From Glycine soja (lineage: Eukaryota; Streptophyta; Magnoliopsida; Fabales; Fabaceae), in assembly GCF_004193775.1 (NCBI RefSeq), contig NC_041002.1, forward strand, positions 13,567,472 through 13,631,471: a stretch of 64,000 bases of DNA. Direction: 5' to 3'. The notes beneath the pieces were generated by a model, which ran no database searches, was not told the origin of the DNA, and saw only the letters and a list, made by a program, of their open reading frames with translations. Shown here piece after piece: positions 12,005-21,664 of the stretch (within the stretch, counting starts at the first letter, position 1; the number at the start of each line of letters is the position of its first letter). The translations under genes were made by a program, and so were the position numbers.

Positions 12005-12182
12005 AAGGGTTCCTTTCCTGACCTTTTTCTTAACAATCTGAACCACATCCTCATCACGAAGATTATGACTAAGACCACAATGTTTCGGGTAGTGCCTTGC
12101 ACTAGTACCCCAGACCAGAAGATACCCTTCACCAAAATTTTGTGTACATGGTTGCAGAAGTCTTCTATAGTGCAGTCACCTT
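12005..12182 (-). pseudogene. DRG-type GTPase pseudogene, C-terminal exon
   Basis: The minus strand reads [19 protein letters not shown], then, after a shift of frame, [20 protein letters not shown] and DVVQIVKKK. This is the TGS-domain end of developmentally regulated GTP-binding (DRG) proteins, conserved translation-associated GTPases. A frameshift separates the two blocks, and the usual basic tail is lost after VRK. The preceding exon lies at 16852-16935, separated by a copia element, so gene and insertion are nested. It is non-functional. Confidence 0.8.
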
Positions 12183-12339
12183 TATCCAACAACAATTTTA
12201 ATTTTTCCAGAGAAAGTGATATCCATGTATGATGGATTAGAAAATTAAAAAAAGGATTCAAAGGTTTTCAAAATAGTTAAATATATTAAGGGACACTAGT
12301 TCGCAGTAAGCATAATGTTGATGCAACATACAACATAAA

Positions 12340-12614
12340 TGTTGGTTTTAATGAATAAAGGCAATGTTCAAAAAAACAGAGTGAATAATATGAAAATATT
12401 TTGAGGAGAAACAGAATCGTAAGAGTACTTTTATTCAACTACCACACAATATATTTATAATGCTTGCAGCCACAAAAGAAAACAGAAAAGCTAAATAGAA
12501 ATACTTTCTCCTAAAGTTTAGCAACCACTACTTTGACTAAAAAGACTTATTCAATAACTGAAATAATAAAAGATAAAGATGTCACGTGCAGTCCATAAAG
12601 CAGTTTTCTTAACA
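12340..12614 (-). repeat. Copia 3' LTR
   Basis: It is nearly identical to 16584-16851 (for example GGAGAAACAGAATCGTAAGA and ACTACCACACAATATATT are shared), with a few small indels. Confidence 0.92.
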
Positions 12615-12625
12615 CTCCTCCTTGC

Positions 12626-14299
12626 TTTAGGATCTGCAAAGTCCTAACTTCTTTCTTAGAAATTCAAACTTGCTAGTTGGTAGTGGCTTGGTGAATAAGT
12701 CTGCAACCTGGTTTTCTGTTTTGCAGTAAACAAGAACAACAACTCCATCTCTTTGCACTTCCCTTACAAAGAACAACTTGATATTAAAATACTTAGTTTT
12801 CCCATGAAAAACAGGATTATGGGAAATGGCTATGGCAACTTAATTGTCAACAAAAATCTGTGTACTCTCCTTTTACTCCATGTTAAGATCAATCAAGATT
12901 TTTTTAAGCCACAAAACTTGGTTAACAGCAGCGGCAACAACAATAAATTCGGCTTCAGTCGTAGACTGAGCAACTATATCTTGTTTTTTTGAGCACCATG
13001 AGAAAGCACCTGATCCAATGCTAAAACAGCACCCTGAAGTACTCTTCATATCATCGATAGAGCCACCCCAATCACTATCTGAGAAACTTGTTAGATTGAA
13101 CTCTTTAGTTCTCTTGAACTTGATGCCAAAATTGCTAGTGCCTTTGACATATCCCATCACCTTTTTTGCGGCCTTGAGATGCATTTCACTTGCATAATTC
13201 ATAAACCGAGATAAAATGCTTACAACATTTAAAATATCAGGTCGAGCTGCTGTAAGATACATCAAACACCCAATCATGCTTCTGAAATATGCTTGATCTA
13301 TCTTCTTCGTTCCATCTTCCTTGCAAACTTTTTCCTTTTGATTCATTGGAGTGCTCATTTCTTTGCATTCTTCAAGTTTAAACTTCTTTAAAATCTCCTT
13401 GGCATACTTCTTTTGACAAATAAAGAATTCATGTTCTCCTTGTTTGATTTCCATGCCAAGAAAGAAGGTCATTAAACCAAGGTCTGTCATCTCAAACTCC
13501 TCCATCATTTCTTTCTTAAGCTTTTCCACAAGACTTGTGTTGCTTCCTGTTACAAAGAGATCATCAACGTAGAGTGAGATGATAAGAATGTCAGCTCCTT
13601 CACTCTTAACGTACAATGTCGCTTCAGCTAAGCTTTTGGCAAATCCCAAGTTTAGCAAATGTTCATCAATTCTGCTGTACCAGGATCTTGGGGCTTGTTT
13701 CAGCCCATAAAGAGCCTTCTTGAGGAAATAAACTTTATCTTCTTCTTCTTCCTTCAAAAGCCTAAAGGTTTCTCAACGTAAATTTCTTCTTGTAAGAAAC
13801 CATTTAAAAAGGTCGATTTAACATCAAGTTGATAGACTTTCCAATTCTTTTGTGTAGCAACAGCAAGCAACAACCTAATGGTGTCTAATCGAGCAATTGG
13901 TGCAAATGTTTCTGAGTAATGTACTCCAAAAACTTAAGCATAACCCTTCACCACAAGTATTGCCTTATGTTTATTAATAGAACCATCAACATTAAGCTTA
14001 GTTCTATATACCCATTTGACTCCAATCACGTTCCTGTCTTAATGTCTTTCTACAAGATGCCAAGTTTGATTTTTCTCTATCATTGAGAGCTCCTCCTTCA
14101 TTGCAGCAACCCAAATTTGATTTTTCTTGGCTTCTTCATAGTCTGCAGGTTCACATACATCAATATTGCACCTATCATAAATATCATAGAGAAGTCTAGT
14201 ACCTCTTATTGGAACATCATCAACAAGCTCATCTTGCCAATTTTCTGAACTTGGTGCAAGAAAGTTAAAGTTCAGATGTCCAGGGGCTTGATTTATCAT
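12626..14299 (-). pseudogene. Copia reverse transcriptase / RNase H region
   Basis: The longest open part, 13757-12873 (294 codons), carries KKALYGLKQAPRSWY, the catalytic YVDD in LYVDDLFVTG, STPMNQKEK, AARPDI, and the RNase H block SDSDWGGSIDDMKSTSG to STTEAEFIV. Beyond its stop the frame continues as IAISHNPVFHGKTKYFNIK and ends with ADLFTKPLPTSKFE, the usual copia terminus near 12626. Upstream, 14299-14039 encodes the linker ending MIEKNQTWHLVERH, and 14038-13758 has stops and shifts in the fingers region. In a live element this would synthesise cDNA; here it is broken in several places. Confidence 0.92.
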
Positions 14300-14531
14300 C
14301 CTTGGATTATCCTAATTCCATTCTTCATCTTCCACAAAGTGAACATCCCTGCTAACAACTACATTTTTAGTTAGCGGTTGGAAAATTTTATAAGCTTTGT
14401 TAGCTATGCTATAGCCTGTAAAAATTCTTGTTGATGTTTTTATGTAGCTTGTCTCTCTTGCTCTACGGAACATGAGTAAAACACAAACAACCAAATATCT
14501 TAAGAAATTTCAGAGATGGTTTGTAACCATA

Positions 14532-15848
14532 CTAAACCTCAAACGGTGTTTGATCCTTCAATGCTTTGGTGGGAAGTCTATTTTGAAGAAAAACAACAGT
14601 ACTTGCTGCCTCTGCCCAAAATTTCTTTGGCAAATTCTTCTCATACAACATGCATCTTGTCATCTCCAAGATATATCTATTTATCCTCTCACTAACCCCA
14701 TTTTGTTGTGGGGTATAGAAACTGGTAAGTTGATGTTCAATGCCATAATCCTCACAAAATTGATTAAATTTTGCAGATGTGTACTCGGTGCCATTGTCAG
14801 ACCTCAAAATTTGAATCTTGAGACCGTTTTCATTCTCTACCTTGACTTTGAACTTCCAAAAAATTTCAGCCACCTCTGATTTGAACTTGAAGAAAAAAAT
14901 CCAACACATTCTGGTGAAGTCATCAATAAATATAGTGTAATACATATTACCTTTCAATGAAGGTGTTCTTTGAGGCCTTGCAACATCTATGTGAATCAAT
15001 TGCAACTTTCTTGATGCTTTCCATGATGTCTTTGGAAAAGGTTTTCTATTTTGCTTGCCAAATTGACAAGCTTTGCAATTTGACATTTTTTTCTTAAGCA
15101 TAGGGACATCAAGTGCTAACCTTTTTTCACTCAACTGTAACAATGCTTGATGATGATAATGCCCAAGCCTTTTGTGCCAGATTTCTGTGTGATTCTCTAT
15201 GAGAGAGAAAACAGCTTGCTCCTTCTTCAATGGATTTAGAGCAAAACTTTTTCCTTTCATTTTCACCTCGAAGATTTCTTGACCAGCTACATCTTTAATT
15301 AAGCAATTTTTGTTTTCAAATACAACTTTAAATCCTCGTTCAATTAGTTGGCTGACACTTAATAAGTTTTGGTCAATTTCTAGAACGAATAGGACATCAA
15401 CAATACATCTTGTGCCTGCAGAACTTGTGATTGCAACTGTCCCCTTTCCTTTGACTGAGATATAATCACCATTACCAATTCTGACTTTGGTGACTTTTGT
15501 TGGCCTCAAATCCTTGAAAATTGCCCTGTCAAAGGTCATGTGATTGGTACAACCACTATCAATCAACCAACTTTCACTTGATTCACTACTCAAGAAGCAT
15601 GTGGCCACAAACAGTTGGTCCTCCTCCTCTTGATTAGCAATCTGAGCTCCCTCATCATGGTGATTTTTGTTGGGGCAGATCACCACTTCATGCCCTATCT
15701 GGTTGCACTTGTTACATTTTGCATCCGGTCTCCTCCAACATCTGAAAGGTGCATGACCTTTTCTGCCACAATGTTGACAAGGTGGAAAGTTTTTCTTTCT
15801 TCCCTTGCCTTTGATTTTGTTGTTTGCTGTGTTTTCACTGGTTGACAC
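14532..15848 (-). pseudogene. Copia zinc knuckle, protease and integrase
   Basis: A 438-codon open frame starts with two CCHC knuckles (CQHCGRKGHAPFRC and CNKCNQIGHEVVIC), then the aspartic protease site WLIDSGCTNHM, the GAG-pre-integrase motif WHKRLGHYHHQ, and the integrase core with HID, RSDNGTEY and NGVSERINR as the three acidic positions. It then shifts frame at DQTPFEV; the continuation (YGYKPSLKFLKIFGCLCF) is found in another frame with stops. The gag-to-pol connection near 15840 is also frameshifted. Confidence 0.92.
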
Positions 15849-16513
15849 CTGATTCTACTTGAAAAAAATTCTTTTTGCTTTTATCAACTTCATGATGTTT
15901 GGCAGGCAAAGCACCTTCAACAACACGATCTTGCCTCATCAACCTTTGCTGCTCTTGAGCTTGCACAGCATGTAGCACTTCTGCCAATGTGATTTTCAAC
16001 AGATCCTTTGTGTTCTCCAATGAAGCTATAGATTCTTCATACCTCTCCGACACCGTTACCAAAATTTTCTCTACAATTCTCGAATCAGCAAAATCACTTC
16101 CCAACAACTTTATCTTGTTGCCAATACCCAATAGTTTGTTTGAGTATTCTTTGATTGTCTCTGACTCTTTCATCCTTTGAAGCTCAAATTCCCTTCTTAA
16201 ATTTAGCACTTGCATGCTTCGTATTCTATCATCTCCAGCATATTCCTCTTTCAGATAATCCCAAATTGCTTTGGGTGTTTTGAGAGTCATGATTCTGGTG
16301 AATATCATTTGTGAAACACCAGTGAACAAACATGACCTCGCCTTTGCCTTGTTCATCTTTCTTTCCTTGTGATTTTTAATTTGGGCCATGGTGGGATTTT
16401 CAGGATATATTTCATAATCCTCTTCCACAACATCCCACAAATCCAAAGACTCCATGTAGGATTGCATTTTCACTTCCCAAAGATCATAATTCTCTCCATC
16501 AAAGATTCAAAGA
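15835..16513 (-). pseudogene. Copia gag
   Basis: The UBN2-type gag core is readable as FDGENYDLWEVKMQSYMESL through LWDVVEEDYE, RMKESETIKEYSNKLLGIGN and QAQEQQRLMRQ. A stop (TGA) lies just before IFDGENYDLW, so the normal start region is lost. The frame ends at 15835, overlapping the pol frame by a few bases in another register. Confidence 0.85.
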
Positions 16514-16569
16514 GTTACGTGAGAAAAACTTGCTTCACCTTTCATGGTACAGGTCCCGTAAGAATAAAG

Positions 16570-16583
16570 CTCACGATACCAAT
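16570..16583 (-). other. Copia primer-binding site
   Basis: Immediately inside the 5' LTR the minus strand reads TTGGTATCGTGAGC, close to TGGTATCAGAGC, which pairs with initiator tRNA-Met in many copia elements. Confidence 0.7.
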
Positions 16584-16851
16584 TGTTGGTTTTAATGAAA
16601 AGGCAATGTTAAAAAAAAAAGAATAATATGGAAATATTTTGAGGAGAAACAGAATCGTAAGAGTACTTTTATTCAACTACCACACAATATATTTATAATG
16701 CTTGCAGCAACAATAAAAACAGAAAAGCTAAAGAGAAATATTTTCTCTTAAAGTTTAGCAACCACTACTTTAACTAAAAAAACTTATTCAATAACTAAAA
16801 TAATAAAAGATAAAGATGTCAGGTGTAGTCCATAAAACAGTTTTCTTAACA
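16584..16851 (-). repeat. Copia 5' LTR
   Basis: This is the partner of 12340-12614. Confidence 0.92.
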
Positions 16852-16935
16852 AGAAAGAACCACATGATCACTGAATTTAGGCAGTTGGCCTTGTGGTTTT
16901 GTGTAAACTCTAACTAGACCCATTTCATTCCGTAT
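16852..16935 (-). pseudogene. DRG-type GTPase pseudogene, upstream exon
   Basis: The minus strand encodes RNEMGLVRVYTKPQGQLP followed by KFSDHVVLS, the block just before the conserved C-terminal motif of DRG GTPases. An AG acceptor after a T-rich tract precedes it. The copia LTR begins immediately after. The downstream block is at 12182-12005 on the same strand, so one gene was split. Confidence 0.8.
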
Positions 16936-17207
16936 CTTATGCAAAAAAAAAATGGTGAGAAAGGAAAAATAATAAAATTGCTAAACGTACGTTTTTCCTT
17001 TTAAGGTGCGACAAAACAAATAAAAAAAAAAAGCAAAGTTATAAAATAAAAAATGGGACTAAACGTGCGAACAAGTTTGTTGACGTATCTTTCCATTCTC
17101 TACTTTAAGGTGGGCAGTGAGAGATGAGGGAGAAGCAAAGGAATATGTGAGGTAGTCACACTTCAGAAAATAATAAACAATGTTTGCATTTTCTTTTAAT
17201 TATCAGG
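16936..17207. other. Intergenic or intron DNA
   Basis: AT-rich, with no recognised gene; partly intron of the DRG pseudogene, then 5' flank of the 7SL-like gene. Confidence 0.35.
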
Positions 17208-17249
17208 GCCCACATTGAATAGACAAGGAAACAATTCAGTCTATATAAA
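17208..17249 (+). promoter_or_regulatory. USE plus TATA promoter with Pol III spacing
   Basis: GCCCACATTG (17208-17217) resembles the plant upstream sequence element RTCCCACATCG. TATATAAA (17242-17249) follows after exactly 24 bp. In plants that spacing directs RNA polymerase III on U3, U6, MRP and 7SL genes, whereas Pol II snRNA genes have about ten bp more. The inferred RNA start is about 23 bp after the TATA box. Confidence 0.6.
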
Positions 17250-17271
17250 GAACCCACAAACTACGGAAATT

Positions 17272-17585
17272 GCCGAGCCAGTTAACGGTGGCTTGTGACC
17301 CGAGTGAGGCATTAAAATGATGGAACAAGCTGTATTGGGCCTTAGGTGGTGCACTGCATGTGCAGTAATTAACTTATGTGTTCTTCAATTCCTCAGTAAA
17401 TAAAAATAAGGTAGTAGAGTCTGATTGTTCAGAGTGCCATTACGTGGAGGCTCTTCATTCTGCTGCCTTACCAGAGCGGCAAGTGCATATCTGACACAAT
17501 TGAAAAACATCCTCCAAAAATTGAAAACTGCACTACCAAGGCCCTTTCGAATTGAATTCGAATACTTCCCTTAGACCAACATTTT
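17272..17585 (+). ncRNA. Putative 7SL (signal recognition particle) RNA gene or close derivative
   Basis: The first bases, GCCGAGC, then CTTGTGACCCGAGTGAGG and CATTAA, match from memory the Alu-domain start of plant 7SL RNA (GCCGAGC...GTAACCCGAGCGGGGGCATTAA). The region runs about 310 nt to a T8 Pol III terminator at 17582-17589, the expected size. The 3' half (for example CAGAGTGCCATTACGTGG, CCAGAGCGGCAAG) I cannot confirm from memory, and some 5' positions deviate, so it could be a diverged variant or pseudogene. 7SL RNA is the scaffold of the particle that targets secretory proteins to the ER. Promoter and terminator being in place argue for a real transcription unit. Confidence 0.55.
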
Positions 17586-17589
17586 TTTT

Positions 17590-17827
17590 ATTATACTTCT
17601 ATAACACTTTCTGCATTTGAATTATGGAGGGATAATTAAATTGAAATTTAATTTATTTTTCTTTTATGCACGCATGGTCTAATTCTTTTCTCCCTCTGTA
17701 TGCATGCATATACATAATGGGCACAAGCCCCACATGTACAAATTATTTTATTCAACCTAAAGCTAGCATTTGCTATTTTGCTATATAAAACCTATCCCAG
17801 TTTGTGTTACTTTAATATTAGTCGACT
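17590..17827. other. AT-rich DNA
   Basis: No gene is recognised. TATATAAAAC at about 17782 could be a TATA box, but nothing is seen downstream of it. Confidence 0.3.
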
Positions 17828-18729
17828 CTGAGGCAGATCCAAACTGGGACGAGAGGGGGACAATAAAAAAAAATTCATTCAATAATTATATATCATTAAT
17901 TGTTATACAAATATTTATAATTTAATTTTCCAATTTGTTAAATTACATTAATAATCTATCAAAACACATAACATCTTATCACAAAAAAACACATGTTTCT
18001 TATATGTCACAAAAAAATTATCTTTCATATATTACGAAGTATAATCTTGTTACTAAAATACTAAATATAAAATATGAAAAGTTAAAAATATCTTTCTTTC
18101 ATGTGGTGTGATGTCTTTCTCTCTTTGTTAATGTTGTCAATGTCTAACTTGTAACTACAACAACTGATATTGTGCGCTTTCATAGTTTGAAACTTATAGC
18201 AATCTTCAATCAATCCAATAACACTTATTTATATGGTTTTTTTATGGGTTCTTGTTTATATAAGATTTGAAAAACAAGAACTCATTTAGTTGCAATAAAA
18301 TGGACTTTAACAATTAGATATTAATTATATAATAACTACAATTTAATAAAATATAATATTTAGATCCCAGTTTATTAAAAAATTAACATTACCATTAATT
18401 TTATAATTTGAAAAAGTTATCAGATAAAAATTGATTATATAATAACTAAATTCGATAAAATATATTGAGATAAGATTTGTTAAAAAAATTACTATTAATT
18501 AAATAATTTAAAAATATGTTAAGAGATAAAAAAAACTAATTGCATAATAATTTAAATTTTAAAAATATATAATATTCAGTTTTAAATTATATTTATATAC
18601 TTAATAACAAATTAATTTTCTTTAAAATAAATATATAAGAGTTAAATACTAATATATTATTTTTTAAAATTGAAAAAAAAATCAAAGGGGGACCTTGGCC
18701 CCCCTCCTTCCTACATGGGTCTGCCCCTG
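17828..18729. mobile_element. Nonautonomous terminal-inverted-repeat element (hAT-like?)
   Basis: The left end CTGAGGCAGATCCAAACTGG mirrors the right end, which reversed is CAGGGGCAGACCCATGTAGG; both are followed inward by a G-rich block (gagggggac; gaggggggcc). Flanks are GTCGACT and GCCGACT, a 7-bp (possibly 8-bp) duplication with one mismatch. The 902-bp interior is AT-rich with no coding sequence. Flank length suggests hAT, but the superfamily is not established. Confidence 0.45.
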
Positions 18730-19125
18730 GCCGACTGTTGTGGATTTTTTGTGTGAGTATGGCTCTTTGTTAAATTAATTATATTAATTAAAAATAAAGA
18801 AATTAAAAAAAAAATCCTAATATTTTTGTACTCTTAATTCTCCATCTCATATTATTCATTATCCAAGTCAACAATAGAGTCTAATTGTTGAATAATTTAT
18901 ATTTGTAAAAACTAATTTGATACTTTTGTTTCAGCATGGACTTTCTATAGTAAAATTAAGGTAGAACCACTATCTATATTAATGCTGGAGGAAGCCTTTG
19001 AAATGTATTGCAACATGATAGTTGAGTATGGTTCATGGTGGAGCCATTGTTAGGTGTTAGTCGTCTTATACAACTAACTTTTTTATATAAATTATTTTCC
19101 AAAACTTGTATAGTTCCCCAATTTA
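18730..19125. other. AT-rich DNA without recognised gene
   Basis: Nothing recognised. Confidence 0.3.
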
Positions 19126-20621
19126 TGGTTGTTTTGGAGTAATCTTGTAAATAAATCTTATTTTATGGTTAAAGTTGTCTTCAGAATATGTTCATTTGAT
19201 TTAATGATGAAATCTGTGCATTTTCAGGTAAAAAAGAGGCTAAGTCATGAAGTACAAAAAGTGACAATTGAGCTTAGCTCAACAATTGGGCTAAGCGCGC
19301 ATCCACCGCTAAGCGCAGCTTCAGCACGCTTAGCGCGAAGGAGAATCTGGCAGAGCATCAGCATCAAGGACGCACGCTAAGCGCAACAGATGTCTTCAGC
19401 CAGGCTCAGCGCACGACTGGCGCTAAGCTCGAATCCACTTACCCGCACTAAGCACGAGGGTGGCGTTAAGCGCAACGTCGCGAATTCAGAGCCTATTTAA
19501 AGCCTATCTTGTGCAGAATTAGGGTACACACTTTTGACACATATTGACACACACTTTTATAGACTTTTAGAATGATTGTAGGCCAAAGAAAGGGCACAGA
19601 TTCCAAAGCACACCACAATGCCTATTTGGGGAAAGAGCCCTAGAAGCATCAAGAGGAGCACCTTGTGCATTGAAACCTAGGTTTTGTAAGATTATTATTG
19701 TTTGGGTTTCTTTGTAATGGCTGGCTAAGCACCCTAGTTGGGGATTTCTAATGAACATCTGATGTAAATACCTAATATCTAATTGATTATGTTTTTTGTG
19801 TTCAATGCTTCCTTCAATGATTAATGTTTGTATGTTTTTGGTCTGATCATCCATTTGTGTGCATAGTTAGGTGACTTTAGCATTGAGAAATGTATTGTTG
19901 CCTTAGAACTTGATTGAAGCAGGATCGGAACTTAATCTTACAAGAGGGATTTGCGGATTAAGTTTTGGTTTTAATTATGTTGTTACAATAATGCTGCTTA
20001 GTCTAGGCCTAGTCTTATAAGAGGGATCTACGGAAGAAGCTTAGGCTAAATTAGACTAAACTTTCATAAGCTGCTTGAGCTGAGTCTAGTCTTACAAGAG
20101 GGATCTGTGGACGAAACTCAGTTTAAGTTAGTCTAAACCTAAGAGGGCTATCTCAATTGGGCTTAGTTCAACAAGAGGGATCTGAGGACGAAGCTTTGAT
20201 TGATTCGGTCTCACGAGGGATCGAGGTTTAGTAATTTCGGCTACAACATAGAACACAAAAGCATGATTGATTAGAGAAATATATTTATATGCATCAGCTT
20301 GTTTGTGAGAAAGACCCAACATTTCTACCTACTGTTGTCACTTTTAGTTACTTTGCATTTTATAGATTTAGCATAAAAGTTTAGTTTAAATTCTGTTAGA
20401 AATTATCAATCATACATGTTCTCTCAACAATGCTTCATTTCTGAACTTAATTCAGGCTAACGTTAGTTCCCTGTGTTCGATACTCAGATTCATCCATTTT
20501 AATTTTTAAATACTTGACGATCCGGTGTGCTTTCCGGCAAATCGGATTTCCCTTGAATATGTTTGAATGAAGAAAAAGTGGAACAAAAAGCAACTATAGG
20601 GGAAATCCACCAAAGTATTTA

Positions 20622-20640
20622 TGGCGCTGCTGCCGGGGAA
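20622..20640 (+). other. Gypsy primer-binding site
   Basis: TGGCGCTGCTGCCGGGGAA closely matches TGGCGCCGTTGCCGGGGA, the site typical of Athila-type elements. Confidence 0.8.
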
Positions 20641-20785
20641 CTAAGCTGTTAGTAGAGTTTAGTTCAGTTTTGTAGCATTGCTTTATTTTTGCTTTCTTTG
20701 ATTTATTGATTCTTTTGACTAACATAGTAGTTATAGCACATTCATTGTTCTTTTGAACTGAATAATTGTTGTTCTATTTTCTTTT

Positions 20786-20919
20786 ATGCAAAGAAGATCT
20801 ACTGCAGGTGATTTGATCCCCATTGATTTGGAGATTAATGCCACTTGTAGGAGGCGAAATCAAGAGGGAATTAGAAAATTTTTGTAGGATTTAGAAGCAG
20901 CAGCAATTCTAAAGGAAGA
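20786..20919 (+). pseudogene. Athila-like gag N-terminus
   Basis: An ATG opens MQRRSTAGDLIPIDLEINAT and continues to an in-frame TAG (FL*DLEAAA) before the CACTA end. The position about 150 bp after the primer-binding site fits the start of gag. Too short to classify by itself. Confidence 0.5.
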
Positions 20920-20940
20920 CACTATTAGAAATTACACTTT

Positions 20941-21490
20941 CAACATCGGTTTTTACGGCGTTCTACATCGGTTCTAAAACCGATGTTGAAAGTATCGATG
21001 TTGAATGTATTATTGTTAACATCGATTTTGAAAAACCGATGTTAACATAAATACAATAACATCGGTTTTCTAAATACCCGATGTTATAGACAATGAACTA
21101 CAACAAAAAAAGTGTATGCATGATGAATGCTGACATCGGTTTTATAGTAAAACCGATGTTAATGTTATATATTGACATCGGTTCTCTACCAAAACTGATG
21201 TTAATATATTACATTAGCATCGGTTTCAGTAGAAAACCGATGTCAACGTTGATGATGCATACACTTATTTTGCTGTAGTTCTTTGTATATAACATCGGTT
21301 ATTTATAAATAACCGATGTTAATATACAAACGTTAACATCGGTTATGTATAAATAATCGATGTTAATATGTAAACATTGACATCGGTTTTCTAGTAAAAT
21401 CGATGTTAAGGTGCATGTTGACATCAGTTTTTGTAAATAACCGATGTTGTTTACTATATTAACATCGGTTTTTGTTAATAATCGATGTTG
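20941..21490. repeat. CACTA subterminal repeat array
   Basis: About ten pairs of TAACATCGGTT and AACCGATGTTA motifs in alternating orientation are separated by A/T stretches. Such arrays bind the DNA-binding transposase in En/Spm elements. They occur again at 34085-34639 and 37255-37636. Confidence 0.85.
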
Positions 21491-21664
21491 TTTTCAAGTG
21501 TTTTTTATATAAACTTTCTGTTTTTACAATAAATCCAAAATTGTACCTGTAAAATACAATTTTAGACCCAATTCACAGCAAATAAACATTTTATTCATGA
21601 TGAAATAAATCATAATAAGTTAATAATGTAATATAAATTATAAAAAAATTGAATTTGTTTGAAA

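Larger units (their letters stand above)
12340..16851 (-). mobile_element. Full-length, decayed Ty1/copia retrotransposon
   Basis: The element is 4512 bp with LTRs of 275 bp (12340-12614) and 268 bp (16584-16851), bounded TGTT...AACA. Flanks are ATAAA and AGAAA, a 5-bp target duplication with one mismatch. On the minus strand the 5' LTR is followed by a primer-binding site, gag, zinc knuckles, protease, integrase, reverse transcriptase and RNase H in copia order, then a purine tract AAGCAAGGAGGAG before the 3' LTR. Several stops and frameshifts show it is inactive. It sits in an intron or exon edge of a DRG-type GTPase pseudogene. Confidence 0.92.
19126..20919 (+). mobile_element. Athila-like gypsy LTR, primer-binding site and gag start, truncated
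   Basis: The LTR contains many GCTAAGCGC/GCGCTTAGC motifs and a TATA-like CCTATTTAAAG near 19493. It also carries internal direct repeats of the form ACAAGAGGGATCTGNGGACGA at about 20003, 20094 and 20171. The left edge is approximate; the right edge is shortly before the primer-binding site at 20622. A short gag start follows, and the sequence is broken at 20920 by a CACTA terminus. The rest of the internal region is not found in this window. Confidence 0.65.

Noticed and set aside
20941..21490. Alternating short repeats resembling CRISPR or riboswitch hairpins
   Set aside because: They are subterminal repeats leading to a CACTA tip, in a eukaryotic setting.
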